A stretch of 64,000 bases of DNA from Pseudoteredinibacter isoporae_A (GCF_040372805.1 NZ_BAABWJ010000001.1:1302001-1366000); one strand, 5' to 3'. Shown: positions 9,149-17,940, counted from the first letter of the stretch. The notes: generated from the sequence alone by a model not told the origin. Translations and numbers: made by a program.

Positions 9149-9487
9149 TTAACTGTTTTTACGCGCGGCTTTCTCTTCCAGACCGGAAAGATCAAAGCGG
9201 CGCTCTAATTCATTGATGACGGCGCTGGCGTCTTCCCCCAGATGACTGAGCATCACCAAGGTGTGAAACCACAAGTCGGCGGTTTCATAAATGACGTCAC
9301 GGTTGTCGCCGCTGGTTTGGGCATCTTTGGCCGCGAGCACTGTTTCAACAGCCTCTTCGCCAACTTTTTCCAAAATTTTATTCAGACCTTTGTGGTGCAG
9401 ACTGGCCACATAGGAACTGTCGGGATCGGCGACTTGTTTGCGCTCTTCCAAAATTTTACACAATTGTGTTAATACGTCGTTTGCCAT
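9149..9487 (-). CDS. hisE: Phosphoribosyl-ATP pyrophosphatase
   Basis: HisE performs the second step of histidine synthesis, turning phosphoribosyl-ATP into phosphoribosyl-AMP. The 112-residue all-helical protein contains the MazG-like metal site 'EKVGEEAVETVLAAKD' and the downstream 'ETADLWFHTLVML'. I chose the ATG at 9487 because the product then has family length and begins just before 'LTQLCKILEERK'. An in-frame ATG at 9541 would add 18 polar residues; neither start has a convincing ribosome-binding site. HisE and HisI are separate genes here, as in Pseudomonas, not fused as in E. coli. Confidence 0.93.
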   Translation of the reverse strand: MANDVLTQLCKILEERKQVADPDSSYVASLHHKGLNKILEKVGEEAVETVLAAKDAQTSGDNRDVIYETADLWFHTLVMLSHLGEDASAVINELERRFDLSGLEEKAARKNS

Positions 9488-9560
9488 GGTGCTGCTGCGC
9501 TCTTCGCTTTGTGATTCCTTGTTGATGCTCTCTTGGAGCATTAACGTTCTTGGTCAGGAA

Positions 9561-9947
9561 TCAGCTGTTGTATATCTCATTGGGGTCTTTTAATACCGGG
9601 TCGACTTCCTGCCACTGGCCGTTTTCAAAGCGGCGATAGAGACAGGATTCACGACCGGTATGACAAGCAATACCACCGATTTGTTGAACTTGCATGACGA
9701 TCATGTCGCCATCACAGTCCAGACGGATTTCTTCAAGCTTTTGGGTATGGCCAGAGCTTTCGCCTTTGTGCCAGAGTTTCTTTCGAGAGCGTGAATAGTA
9801 CACCGCTTCGTTTCGCTCGACGGTCAAGGTTAAGGATTCCCGGTTCATCCAGGCCATCATTAAAATTCGACCGCTTTTGCTGTCCTGGGCGATGGCGGGT
9901 ACCAAGCCGTCATCGTCCCATTTTACCTCGTCTAGCCAATCATTCAT
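9561..9947 (-). CDS. hisI: Phosphoribosyl-AMP cyclohydrolase
   Basis: HisI opens the purine ring of phosphoribosyl-AMP in the third step of histidine synthesis. The 128-residue protein has the conserved 'MMAWMNRESL' and 'SRSRKKLWHKGESSGH' segments. Its metal-binding residues lie in 'DCDGD' and in 'ACHTGRESC', which supplies the zinc cysteines and histidine. It lies between ubiB and hisE on the minus strand, 78 bases after ubiB. That gap is short enough for one transcript but could hold a promoter. Confidence 0.96.
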   Translation of the reverse strand: MNDWLDEVKWDDDGLVPAIAQDSKSGRILMMAWMNRESLTLTVERNEAVYYSRSRKKLWHKGESSGHTQKLEEIRLDCDGDMIVMQVQQIGGIACHTGRESCLYRRFENGQWQEVDPVLKDPNEIYNS

Positions 9948-10025
9948 TGCTCAACCTTTATACTGCCAATGCCGCATTATCGCATAGCGCCTGTCCCGGC
10001 TAAAGTTGCCTGGGGTTTTGAAGTG

Positions 10026-11621
10026 TTAACGGCCTCTGGACCAGAGCAAGGCGAGGCCGAGAACCCCCAGAAACATCGACTGATAAGACCAGCTCACCAC
10101 GGCTGGGCCGACGGCCATCAGCAGGCAGGCGGTGCCCATCACAGGCCACAGATATGTGCCTTTGCGTATTCGGGGCTCTGGGGCTTTCGCTGTCGCTACG
10201 GCAGGACGCAAACGCTGGCGCTCCAGGTTTTCATAGATCAGCTCAGGTATTTCGGGAAACTTCTCCATCCACTCCGGGGCATAGCGTTTGAATTGTCGCC
10301 ACAGCTCCTTCGGGGCAAAGCGATCTTTCAGCCAACGTTCCAGATAGGGGTGGGCGGTACTCCATAAATCCAGCTCGGGATAGAGCTGGCGGCCCAAGCC
10401 TTCGATATTGAGTAGGGTTTTCTGCAGCAACACCAGTTGCGGCTGCACCTGCATATCGAAGCGACGGGCTGTCTGGAACAACTGAATCAGTACTTGGCCA
10501 AAAGAAATTTCGGCCAGAGGTTTTTCAAAGATGGGCTCACAAACACTGCGAATGGCGTTCTCAAATTCGCCGATTGGCGTGTCGGCGGGTACCCAGCCGC
10601 ACTGTACGTGGAGCTCGGCCACCTGGCGATAATCCCGACGAAAGATGGCCAACATGTTTCGGGCCAGATAATACTGATCTTCGCGGTTCAAACTGCCGAC
10701 AATGGCCATGTCTACGGCGATGTATTGCGGCTGCTTGGGGTTGTCTCGGGAGACAAAAATATTCCCCGGATGCATATCTGCATGGAAGAAATTATCTTCA
10801 AACACCTGACGGAAAAAGATGTCGACACCCCGTTCGGCCAGGCGTTTCATGTCGGTGTTTTGGGCTTCGAGCTGCTCGATATCCGTGACCGGGATACCGT
10901 AAATACGCTCCATCACCATGACGTTTTGGCGGCAGAATTCCCAGTGTACCTTAGGGACATAGAGCAGAGGAGATTGGTCGAAATTACGGCGCAGTTGGCA
11001 GGCGTTGGCCGCTTCCATCTGCAGATTCAGCTCATTCAATATGGTGTGCTGATAATCTTCAACAATCTCCACCGGGCGCAGGCGGCGACCATCCTGGCTA
11101 AAACGTTCGACCAGGCGCGCGAGGCGGAACAGTAAGGCAATATCTTCGGCAATAGTGCGCTCAATGCCTGGACGCACGGCCTTCACCACAACGTCTTCAC
11201 CGCTTTTCAATGTGGCGGTATGAACTTGGGCTACCGACGCAGAGGCGAGCGGAGCTGGAGAAAATTCTGCAAACAGTTCTTCTACAGGTTGGCCGAGAGA
11301 GCGTTCGACAATATCTTGGAATTCGCGCTCACTGAAAGGTGCGACATTGTCCTGTAGATGGTTCAGTTCACGGACAATATCGGCAGGCACGAGATCGGGG
11401 CGAGTGGATAGGAGCTGGCCAAACTTAATAAAGATCGGGCCGAGTTCCTCCAGAGCGTGGCGCAGGCGTTGGCCGCGACTCAGTTCGCCCTTAGGGAACA
11501 GGATCAGCAGGGGTTTGGAGCAGCGGAGCCACCAGGGTTGTTGCTGTCCATCGAGCAGCAAGTCCAAGCGGTAGCGGGCTGCGACGCGCATGATTTTCAG
11601 GAGGCGGAAAAAGGCCATCAT
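10026..11621 (-). CDS. ubiB: Ubiquinone biosynthesis kinase-like protein UbiB
   Basis: UbiB is an atypical kinase/ATPase of the ABC1/ADCK family needed for ubiquinone synthesis, probably for moving or extracting hydrophobic intermediates. The 531 residues contain the family's 'KxGQ' motif ('FIKFGQLLSTRPDLVP', about 90-105), the ATP-site lysine in 'VVVKAVRPG', the catalytic 'HADMHPGNIFV' and the metal-binding 'VDMAIVG'. Two C-terminal membrane helices follow. It starts six bases after ubiJ ends and so is probably co-translated with ubiE and ubiJ. Confidence 0.96.
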   Translation of the reverse strand: MMAFFRLLKIMRVAARYRLDLLLDGQQQPWWLRCSKPLLILFPKGELSRGQRLRHALEELGPIFIKFGQLLSTRPDLVPADIVRELNHLQDNVAPFSEREFQDIVERSLGQPVEELFAEFSPAPLASASVAQVHTATLKSGEDVVVKAVRPGIERTIAEDIALLFRLARLVERFSQDGRRLRPVEIVEDYQHTILNELNLQMEAANACQLRRNFDQSPLLYVPKVHWEFCRQNVMVMERIYGIPVTDIEQLEAQNTDMKRLAERGVDIFFRQVFEDNFFHADMHPGNIFVSRDNPKQPQYIAVDMAIVGSLNREDQYYLARNMLAIFRRDYRQVAELHVQCGWVPADTPIGEFENAIRSVCEPIFEKPLAEISFGQVLIQLFQTARRFDMQVQPQLVLLQKTLLNIEGLGRQLYPELDLWSTAHPYLERWLKDRFAPKELWRQFKRYAPEWMEKFPEIPELIYENLERQRLRPAVATAKAPEPRIRKGTYLWPVMGTACLLMAVGPAVVSWSYQSMFLGVLGLALLWSRGR

Positions 11622-11626
11622 TCGAT

Positions 11627-12268
11627 TTAGTTTCCTTGCTTGGCCGCAGTAATGGCGGCGTCCAGGCGACGTTTAAGCTTGGCGGCTTTGGCCTCTAGGC
11701 GGGCACTGTCATCGCGCACTTTATCAACGGCCTGGTGAAAATCGTCCAGTTCAAAAGGGTGAGGGGTTGCGCGCAGTTCTTCGCTCAGAGCTTCGCCACT
11801 GCGTTGCCACACGGCTGGTTCACGTTCGCGTAAGAAGTGAATCCCTTTACGAAGCAAGCCTGCCAGACTTGGGCCGGCGACATCACCGAGTAACTGGCTC
11901 AGGGGCTCTTCCCAGTCAATGTCCAACTCCCGGGCAATGGATTGCAGGTCGATCAGTAGGCCAGTGCTGCCAAATACTTGCACGCCGCTATTCGCCAGGC
12001 TGTGCTGACTCGACAAGCCCAGCTGGGCGAGCGCGGCGGCGCTGCCCTTTAATTGGCAGTCGATGGGGCCATCGTCGTGTTGGCGCAGATGCACCCGACC
12101 ATCTTCGAGCAGGACATACGCGGTTATCGCCGGGGCCTGACAGCAAATGTGCAAGGTCTTATCGCCCAGTTGCCGCAAGCGCTGCTGGCTGGCCGGGTCG
12201 TAGTTCAGGGCGCTGTTGATCATGCGCTCCAAGCTGGCGAACGCTGCTGTAATAAGCGTGGGGTCCAT
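11627..12268 (-). CDS. ubiJ: Ubiquinone biosynthesis accessory factor UbiJ (SCP2 domain)
   Basis: UbiJ binds ubiquinone intermediates through its SCP2 lipid-binding domain and helps organise the cytosolic Ubi complex with UbiK. The 213-residue protein has an N-terminal SCP2 fold (about 15-115) and a C-terminal helical part ending in a coiled coil rich in Lys, Ala and Arg ('LEAKAAKLKRRLDAAITAAK'), as in known UbiJ. Its position between ubiE and ubiB is the classical one and supports the call, since sequence similarity in this family is low. Confidence 0.92.
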   Translation of the reverse strand: MDPTLITAAFASLERMINSALNYDPASQQRLRQLGDKTLHICCQAPAITAYVLLEDGRVHLRQHDDGPIDCQLKGSAAALAQLGLSSQHSLANSGVQVFGSTGLLIDLQSIARELDIDWEEPLSQLLGDVAGPSLAGLLRKGIHFLREREPAVWQRSGEALSEELRATPHPFELDDFHQAVDKVRDDSARLEAKAAKLKRRLDAAITAAKQGN

Positions 12269-12285
12269 GGTGGGCTCTTCGGTGA

Positions 12286-13047
12286 TTAGGGCTTGATGCC
12301 CTTGTGCAGAGCGACGATACCACCGGTCATATTGTGGTATTCACAGGCCGCAAAGCCGGCATCTGCCATCATTTCTTTCAAGGTGTTTTGATCTGGGTGC
12401 ATGCGAATCGACTCCGCTAAATAGCGGTAGCTGTCGGCATCATCTGTGATCAGGCGACCCATGGTCGGCAAAAAGGCGAAGGAATAAGCGTCGTAGGCTT
12501 TTTCCAGCAGAGGGTTGGCGGGTTTGGAGAATTCCAGTACCAGCAGCCGACCGCCGGGCTTGAGAACGCGCAGCATCGAGCGCAGAGCCAAGTCTTTATC
12601 GGTGACATTGCGCAGGCCAAAAGCGATCGTGATGCAATCGAAGGTATTGTCGGCAAAGGGCAGGTATTGGGCATCGGCCTGAGAGACCTGCACATTGCCA
12701 GCAACACCCTTGTCGATCAGTTTGTCTCGACCGACCCTCAGCATGGAATCGTTGATGTCTGCCAGAATGACCTGGCCTTCCGGGCCAACCAAACGGCTGA
12801 ATTTCAAGGTGAGATCACCGGTACCGCCGGCAATGTCCAATACCTTCTGGCCTTTGCGCACACCGGAGAGCTCGATCGTAAAGCGTTTCCACAAACGGTG
12901 GATGCCCCCTGACATGACGTCATTCATTAGGTCATATTTGGCTGCTACCGAGTGGAATACATCAGCAACACGACCGGCTTTCTCACCTTTATTGACGGTT
13001 TCGTAGCCAAAATGGGTCGTTTCCTGATCCTGTTTGTGCTCGCTCAT
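12286..13047 (-). CDS. ubiE: Ubiquinone/menaquinone C-methyltransferase UbiE
   Basis: A class I SAM-dependent methyltransferase that C-methylates 2-polyprenyl-6-methoxy-1,4-benzoquinol (and demethylmenaquinol). The 253-residue protein has the SAM motif 'LDIAGGTGDL' at about 70-79 and the UbiE signatures 'YDLMNDVMSGGIHRLWK' and 'GGIVALHKG'. It is the first gene of the ubiE-ubiJ-ubiB row. The 254 bases upstream, shared with the divergent desaturase gene, presumably hold the promoters of both; I saw no clear consensus boxes. Confidence 0.97.
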   Translation of the reverse strand: MSEHKQDQETTHFGYETVNKGEKAGRVADVFHSVAAKYDLMNDVMSGGIHRLWKRFTIELSGVRKGQKVLDIAGGTGDLTLKFSRLVGPEGQVILADINDSMLRVGRDKLIDKGVAGNVQVSQADAQYLPFADNTFDCITIAFGLRNVTDKDLALRSMLRVLKPGGRLLVLEFSKPANPLLEKAYDAYSFAFLPTMGRLITDDADSYRYLAESIRMHPDQNTLKEMMADAGFAACEYHNMTGGIVALHKGIKP

Positions 13048-13301
13048 AGTGCTTTTTCGCTTGGTTTGAAGTCGGGCGCTATTTTACAGGCTGGGGGCGT
13101 AATTGCCACGTATAGGCTGTCAGAGTTGAACGGTGGAAATCTGATAGTGCAGGGTTTTCGGGGGCGAGCCGTGTCCATGGCCGCGACCTCTGAGCAAAAC
13201 TGGCCGATTTGGAGTCAATCCTGTCGTAATCTGCGGGCTTCTACTTTTAAATGGTTTATACTTCAATTTTGCTCAGTAGATAGTAGTAACTAAGGTTTAT
13301 T

Positions 13302-14552
13302 ATGTCGCAGTCTGGATCTCAGCAACGACCAACGCCGCTGTACAGTCGATTTCGTGATGTCTTCAGAGAAGGCTTCAAAATAGATTGGGTCACCGCCAGT
13401 TTTCTCAGTATTACCCATGTGTTGGCGTTGATCGCCACACCCATCGCCTATGTTTATGCCCCTGAAGGTTTGTGGCGCTGGATGTTGGCCTGGACCGTTT
13501 TGCATGCACTGATTGGCAGTTTGGCTACCACGGTGTACAGCCATCGTTTGATTGCCCATGGCGCGGCGAAAATGGTGAGTTGGCCGGTCCATATTTTGTT
13601 CGGATTTATTGGCCAGGTGATGGCCGTACAGGGCCCGGTACGCCGCTGGGCGGCGATGCATATTATCCACCATGGCGTGGATCGCAACGGTGAACATCGC
13701 CGCGACCCATACAGCGCGACCTGGTTCCCGCAAGCTTGGCGCAATTTCGTTTGGTCTCACATGCTGACCTATTATTTTAAGCACCCGGAAGACGATATGA
13801 TTCGTCGCGCCTACGAGAGTAAGAATCATCCGGCTCTGGTTTGGCAGGAGAAGCTCTATCTGCCTTTATTAGTGGTGTTGAATTTCCTGCTGCCCATGGC
13901 CTTGGGTTTGTATCTGGCCGGGTTTGTTGGAATGTTGTGCATGATGATGGCTGGCATTGCCGGTTTTGTGCTGGCTCAGCACAACACTTGGACCGTCAAC
14001 AGCGTGACACATATGTGGGGTTTTACTCCTGGTGCGTTCAGTTCTGCAGTGAATAACTACGTTTGGTTGGGGCCGCTTGGTGAAGGTAATCACCATGCGG
14101 ATCATCACGATTTTGCTCGTGACTACCGCAATGGCTTCGGTGTCAGCGGCTGGTTGTTGGACCCGACGCGTTACGTTATTTTGGGCTTACGTGGATTCGG
14201 CTTGGTGCGAGGTTTGCATCGAGCGAACAAGCGTCAGGAAGCTGAAATTCTTGCTCGCCGAAAATTACTCCAGGCGCAATCTCAAACCAAAACCGCACGT
14301 TGGCAAGCCTGGGAAGAAAAGCTGGAAGCGTTAAAATCGGAATGGTTGGAAGCGGCCCAGCGTTTTGAACAATTTCGGCAGAGAAAAGTGCAATTGAAAG
14401 GACAGCTAAAAGCGGCGAGATTGCCGAAAATTGAATTCCGCAAAAAACTGGAATTGCTGAAAGCTGAAATGGAAGTGGCACGCCGAGCCATGCGGGCACG
14501 ACGTCAGGCGTTTCTGGATGCCCTCTTTGAAATGAGAGCGCTACCCGCATAA
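13302..14552 (+). CDS. Membrane fatty acid (acyl-CoA) desaturase with coiled-coil tail
   Basis: A diiron membrane desaturase related to stearoyl-CoA delta-9 desaturases. All three histidine boxes are present: 'HRLIAH' (81-86), 'HIIHH' (120-124) and 'HHADHH' (264-269). The four membrane helices lie between and around them. The likely role is making unsaturated acyl chains for membrane lipids. Residues from about 305 to 416 form an extra basic, alanine/lysine/glutamate-rich coiled coil after the catalytic domain; I cannot assign it a function. The gene is divergent from ubiE and ends in a terminator hairpin. Confidence 0.88.
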   Translation: MSQSGSQQRPTPLYSRFRDVFREGFKIDWVTASFLSITHVLALIATPIAYVYAPEGLWRWMLAWTVLHALIGSLATTVYSHRLIAHGAAKMVSWPVHILFGFIGQVMAVQGPVRRWAAMHIIHHGVDRNGEHRRDPYSATWFPQAWRNFVWSHMLTYYFKHPEDDMIRRAYESKNHPALVWQEKLYLPLLVVLNFLLPMALGLYLAGFVGMLCMMMAGIAGFVLAQHNTWTVNSVTHMWGFTPGAFSSAVNNYVWLGPLGEGNHHADHHDFARDYRNGFGVSGWLLDPTRYVILGLRGFGLVRGLHRANKRQEAEILARRKLLQAQSQTKTARWQAWEEKLEALKSEWLEAAQRFEQFRQRKVQLKGQLKAARLPKIEFRKKLELLKAEMEVARRAMRARRQAFLDALFEMRALPA

Positions 14553-14570
14553 AGCGGGTTCTGTCAAAAG

Positions 14571-14606
14571 AAAGGGGTAAAGTCGCTTGGGCTTTATCCC
14601 TTTTTT
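14571..14606 (+). terminator. Rho-independent terminator after the desaturase
   Basis: AAAGGGGTAAAG pairs with CTTTATCCCTTT across a nine-base loop, with a further T-run, 19 bases after the desaturase stop codon. The G-T and A-T rich arms give a moderate stem. It may also serve the convergent ABC membrane gene. Confidence 0.8.
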
Positions 14607-14686
14607 ATTTCAGCCGAATATGAAGGGTGGCCGACTCTTTCCAGTTGCACTTTGTTGAAAGCGCGCGAGGGTGCGCAACTTGAGTG

Positions 14687-15559
14687 CTATTTAAGGCTCT
14701 GCTCGGTGTTTATGTCTGAATTGATTCGGCTCATGATTTCACTCAATCGTGACCAACCTTGCAGTGTCACCGGAAGAATTAATGCGGATTCAACAAAGCT
14801 CCAGGAATAGCTGATGACGGAAAAAATGCTCCCCACCGTCACTTCAACGTGCTTGGCGGCGAACCACAGGTTGAACGAAACAAAGCTGAGTAGTAGCAAA
14901 AAGATCAATCCGTATACCAGGGATTCGGTGTCGGACAGATTAACTTCAAGTTTCCTCAAACGCCGCAGGTGATGGGAAATCTGCTCCGGCTTTCGGGTTT
15001 CCAAGACATCGACCTGTTTTTCCTCCTGATGGTTATACGCCGAGTTTAAACGATAAAAGTATCGATGAAACAGGCTGTATAGCAACAGCATAATCAAAAC
15101 CGCTGCCAGTGCCGTCAGTGCCAAGGTTGGGTGGAAGGTATAAAGCACAAGCACTGAAATCATGAGCTGCACAATGGATGTCATTAATTCCGGTGCCTGA
15201 TGTTCCAGGAAGTCGACCAGCTCTCGTCCCATGCCTATCCGAGCGTTCACCACGGATGTGGTCAGTGCGCTGGATCGATGAGTCAGCGTTTTTCCCAGTT
15301 CGACACGAATGGTTCCAAAAACCCGAGTATCGTAAATTCTTCGGCTGACACCGAGAATAAGGAGTGCAGCCATCACGGCCATGAGCGTAATAAAATCTTC
15401 ATGGCGGTCTTCGAGCAAGCCGTCGATAGCAAAGCCAATAAATAACGGTATCAATGTCATCAATACCGTTTCCAATAACGTAAGAAGCCAGGTGACGCTG
15501 ATGGCTTGCCAGAAACGCTTAAGCAAACTGGCAACCGTCAATGAGAGTCCGTCCAGCAT
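14687..15559 (-). CDS. ABC transporter six-transmembrane domain protein without ATPase
   Basis: A 290-residue protein made only of the six-helix exporter-type membrane domain of ABC transporters. Recognisable parts are 'LLTLLETVLMTLIPLFIGFAI' near the start and an 'RRIYDTRVF' coupling-type helix. No nucleotide-binding domain follows: the protein stops soon after the sixth helix, and no ATPase gene lies on either side. The family exists as stand-alone proteins in other gammaproteobacteria, so this looks like the intact form and not a truncation. Its partner and substrate are unknown. It lies 127 bases downstream of the AraC-type regulator on the same strand. Confidence 0.8.
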   Translation of the reverse strand: MLDGLSLTVASLLKRFWQAISVTWLLTLLETVLMTLIPLFIGFAIDGLLEDRHEDFITLMAVMAALLILGVSRRIYDTRVFGTIRVELGKTLTHRSSALTTSVVNARIGMGRELVDFLEHQAPELMTSIVQLMISVLVLYTFHPTLALTALAAVLIMLLLYSLFHRYFYRLNSAYNHQEEKQVDVLETRKPEQISHHLRRLRKLEVNLSDTESLVYGLIFLLLLSFVSFNLWFAAKHVEVTVGSIFSVISYSWSFVESALILPVTLQGWSRLSEIMSRINSDINTEQSLK

Positions 15560-15686
15560 AATGGTGTTCCTTTGCTACTGGATAAGAGAGGAAGTGTTGC
15601 TAAGACTAGCACCTTTGTTGGGAGTAATTGGTGTCCGCAATTACTGAAGTGCGTGCGGTGGAGAATGGGGGCTATGGTTGCTGGTC

Positions 15687-16694
15687 TCAGTTCACACCTG
15701 TACGAATCTGCATTGGTGTTTTGCCGTAGTATCGGCGTACGGCCCTGCGAAAGTTCGAGGGTTCCTGATATCCAAATACACTGGCAATGGCGTCGATACT
15801 CAAAGCACTATTGCATAGATATTGTGTCACTAATTCCATTTGAACTTGTTGTTGTATCATTCTGAAACCAAAGCCTTCTTTTGCCAGCTTTCTATTGAGC
15901 GTTCGGCGAGACATGTGCATGGCTTTAGCGAGATCTGTTTCTTTCAACAGTGGAGGCCCGCTGCAACGAAGTATTTCCCGGACGCGTTGAGTGTACTCGC
16001 TGTACCCCAGAGATGAGGCTTTATCACTTTGCTGGTTGCATCGCTCCAATGCTGCTTGCCATAACTCGGGGTTGTACGCTGTGGGGCGAACCAAGGCCAG
16101 CTGTGCGGGAATTTCGAATGCGGTGACGGATTCATTAAAGTAGCAGGGACTGTCGAAGTACTCGCGATATTTTTCGATGTAGGAAGGGGGAGGCGTGGCA
16201 AAGCGGTAATGACCATCGTAAACGGGTCGCCCTAAAATATTTTGCACAGAGTTCTGCACCGTGCGCATAAACACCTCGAGTTGGGTTTGACGGGTGTCCC
16301 CGAGGTCTTCCAGTTCATACGCTTGAACGCATAAATACTGTTGTCCGTTGTACTGTTTGGTGTGGAGTTCCAGATGGATGGAAGAGGCAAACATGCGGCT
16401 GTAGCTGACATGGGTCTGTAGACAGTCCTGCAGGCTGGGAGCGCTGATGGCCGCAAGCCCGACAAACCCGTTTGAAAACGCTTCGGCATATTTGCCAAAC
16501 AATAATCCGAGCTCCGGACGCTCACTGATTGTCAGTGCCAAGCTCAAAAACCCCTGAAATTCACTGTTTTCTAGATACGTCTCACGCTGTAACTGTTCTT
16601 CGTTCAGGGGGCTTTGACGCCAAAATTGTTTGAGGTCGACGCCCAGTAATTCCAATTCCCTGGTCACCAGCCGTGCATAATAAACACTAATCAT
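15687..16694 (-). CDS. AraC-family transcriptional regulator
   Basis: A 335-residue AraC/XylS regulator of the long type. Residues 1-190 form the 'arabinose-binding-like' N-terminal domain found in OruR, ArgR and related regulators. The C-terminal 100 residues hold two helix-turn-helices, with 'LAKAMHMSRRTLNRKLAKEG' as the first and 'SIDAIASVFGYQEPSNFRRAVRRYYG' split around the second. I chose the ATG at 16694, with AGGG upstream, over a GTG 11 codons earlier. It is divergent from the dehalogenase-like gene, and a perfect 16-base palindrome lies just before its start, so it probably regulates itself and its neighbour (inference). Confidence 0.9.
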   Translation of the reverse strand: MISVYYARLVTRELELLGVDLKQFWRQSPLNEEQLQRETYLENSEFQGFLSLALTISERPELGLLFGKYAEAFSNGFVGLAAISAPSLQDCLQTHVSYSRMFASSIHLELHTKQYNGQQYLCVQAYELEDLGDTRQTQLEVFMRTVQNSVQNILGRPVYDGHYRFATPPPSYIEKYREYFDSPCYFNESVTAFEIPAQLALVRPTAYNPELWQAALERCNQQSDKASSLGYSEYTQRVREILRCSGPPLLKETDLAKAMHMSRRTLNRKLAKEGFGFRMIQQQVQMELVTQYLCNSALSIDAIASVFGYQEPSNFRRAVRRYYGKTPMQIRTGVN

Positions 16695-16706
16695 GACAAA
16701 CCCTGT

Positions 16707-16722
16707 ATTTTTGGCCAAAAAT
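16707..16722. promoter_or_regulatory. Perfect 16-bp palindrome upstream of the AraC-type gene
   Basis: The sequence ATTTTTGGCCAAAAAT reads the same on both strands and lies 13 bases before the AraC-type start codon, inside the 123-base divergent gap with the hydrolase gene. Its position fits an operator. AraC proteins usually bind direct repeats, so it could belong to another factor. Confidence 0.45.
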
Positions 16723-16817
16723 GACACGAAATCGACTCAAGTTCAACTCATTCATTCTTGTGTTTCGTTCCAAACTCACAACTCTCAATATGAGTGTCGA
16801 TGAAAGGGGAAAGGTTA

Positions 16818-17906
16818 ATGTCAGTGTCGTATGCCGTGAGTCGCGAGCCAGGGAATACTCTATTAACAACTTGGCCTGAAGACTATATTCCTGGTGGACA
16901 GAATAATGCTCGCTGGCTTGTACTCAATAAGGGGCCAGATATCGGCAAAAAATTGTTTTATTACGACGTGAGTTTTGGAACAGAAGAGCCTTCGGTAACC
17001 TTGTTGCTGGTCCATGGTAACCCTGAGAGCAGTTACACCTATGCCAAGATCATTGCCGACTTGGCAGGCCGAAGTGATTTAAATGTTCGGATAGTGGCGA
17101 TGGACCACATTGGTTTTGGTTTGTCCGACCAGGCCAGTTTCGAAATGGTGGATTTTCACCACGCGCAAAATTTGAAGCAACTTATCGAGCATCTGGATCT
17201 ACAAAATATCTTCCTGGGAATTCATGATTGGGGTGGGCCTATTGGTGTAGGTGCTTTGATCGATGAGCCTGATCGGGTGAAGGCAATGCTGATTATGAAT
17301 ACCACGGTTTTTCCCGTTTCCCGTGATGATGGATGGGCTTATGACACCTTTCCATTTTCAGGTTTTTTATCATGGAATCGATTGTCGTACTGGTTGCCAA
17401 ACATCCTGTGGCCGTATCTTTCGGCCTTGGTGGTTTGTCGGCCTATTTTCAGCCGCTGGAGTTTCGCGAAAGAGTTGTTTGGGTTTTTGGTTGACGCTGT
17501 TTCGGGAAGATTGAGTGAACAGGAAAAACTCTATCGCGACATGTTTAAAAGCGATATTAACAGTCGAAGCTCTCGTCGGAATGCTCGTCAGACCCATTGT
17601 TGGGGGTATGGATACCAGTACGAAGACGATGTCATGGGAAAGCAAGACAGTCATCGGTTCTATCAAAATATACAGGAAAATATAGCCGAAGTTTGGGGTG
17701 AGCGTATTCTGGCGATTGGATACTTTGGCCAATGGGATGTGTTGGCCAAACCTTCGGTATTACAACAGTGGTATCAGCATTTACCCCAGCTTAAACATCG
17801 CGTCTCCCTCTACCCGCAGCGAGGACATTTCATTGAAGAATGGGAATTTTCGGATATTGCCGAGGGCATTACGTCGACGATCAAGGCACTTCAATCTCAA
17901 CCGTAA
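16818..17906 (+). CDS. Haloalkane dehalogenase-like alpha/beta hydrolase
   Basis: A 362-residue alpha/beta hydrolase. The motif 'HGNPESSY' (66-73) and the nucleophile elbow 'HDWGG' (Asp137 followed by Trp138) match haloalkane dehalogenases, where that Trp helps hold the halide. Likely partners are the acid Asp307 in 'QWDVLAKP' and the base His337 in 'RGHFIEEW'. Dehalogenases release halide from haloalkanes through an ester on the Asp. Epoxide hydrolases share the Asp-Trp pair, but 'HGNP' favours dehalogenase. It is longer than the usual 290-310 residues, with extra sequence at the N-terminus and in the cap. The ATG at 16818 has AAAGG upstream. It is divergent from an AraC regulator. Confidence 0.78.
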   Translation: MSVSYAVSREPGNTLLTTWPEDYIPGGQNNARWLVLNKGPDIGKKLFYYDVSFGTEEPSVTLLLVHGNPESSYTYAKIIADLAGRSDLNVRIVAMDHIGFGLSDQASFEMVDFHHAQNLKQLIEHLDLQNIFLGIHDWGGPIGVGALIDEPDRVKAMLIMNTTVFPVSRDDGWAYDTFPFSGFLSWNRLSYWLPNILWPYLSALVVCRPIFSRWSFAKELFGFLVDAVSGRLSEQEKLYRDMFKSDINSRSSRRNARQTHCWGYGYQYEDDVMGKQDSHRFYQNIQENIAEVWGERILAIGYFGQWDVLAKPSVLQQWYQHLPQLKHRVSLYPQRGHFIEEWEFSDIAEGITSTIKALQSQP

Positions 17907-17910
17907 ACTT

Positions 17911-17935
17911 CAAGGGAAAGCGTTGCTTTCCCTTG
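17911..17935. terminator. Hairpin between convergent hydrolase and GST genes
   Basis: CAAGGGAAAGC pairs perfectly with GCTTTCCCTTG across a three-base loop, immediately after the hydrolase stop codon and six bases before the GST stop. There is no long U-tract on either strand, so it is a likely but imperfect bidirectional terminator. Confidence 0.6.
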
Positions 17936-17940
17936 TCCCA

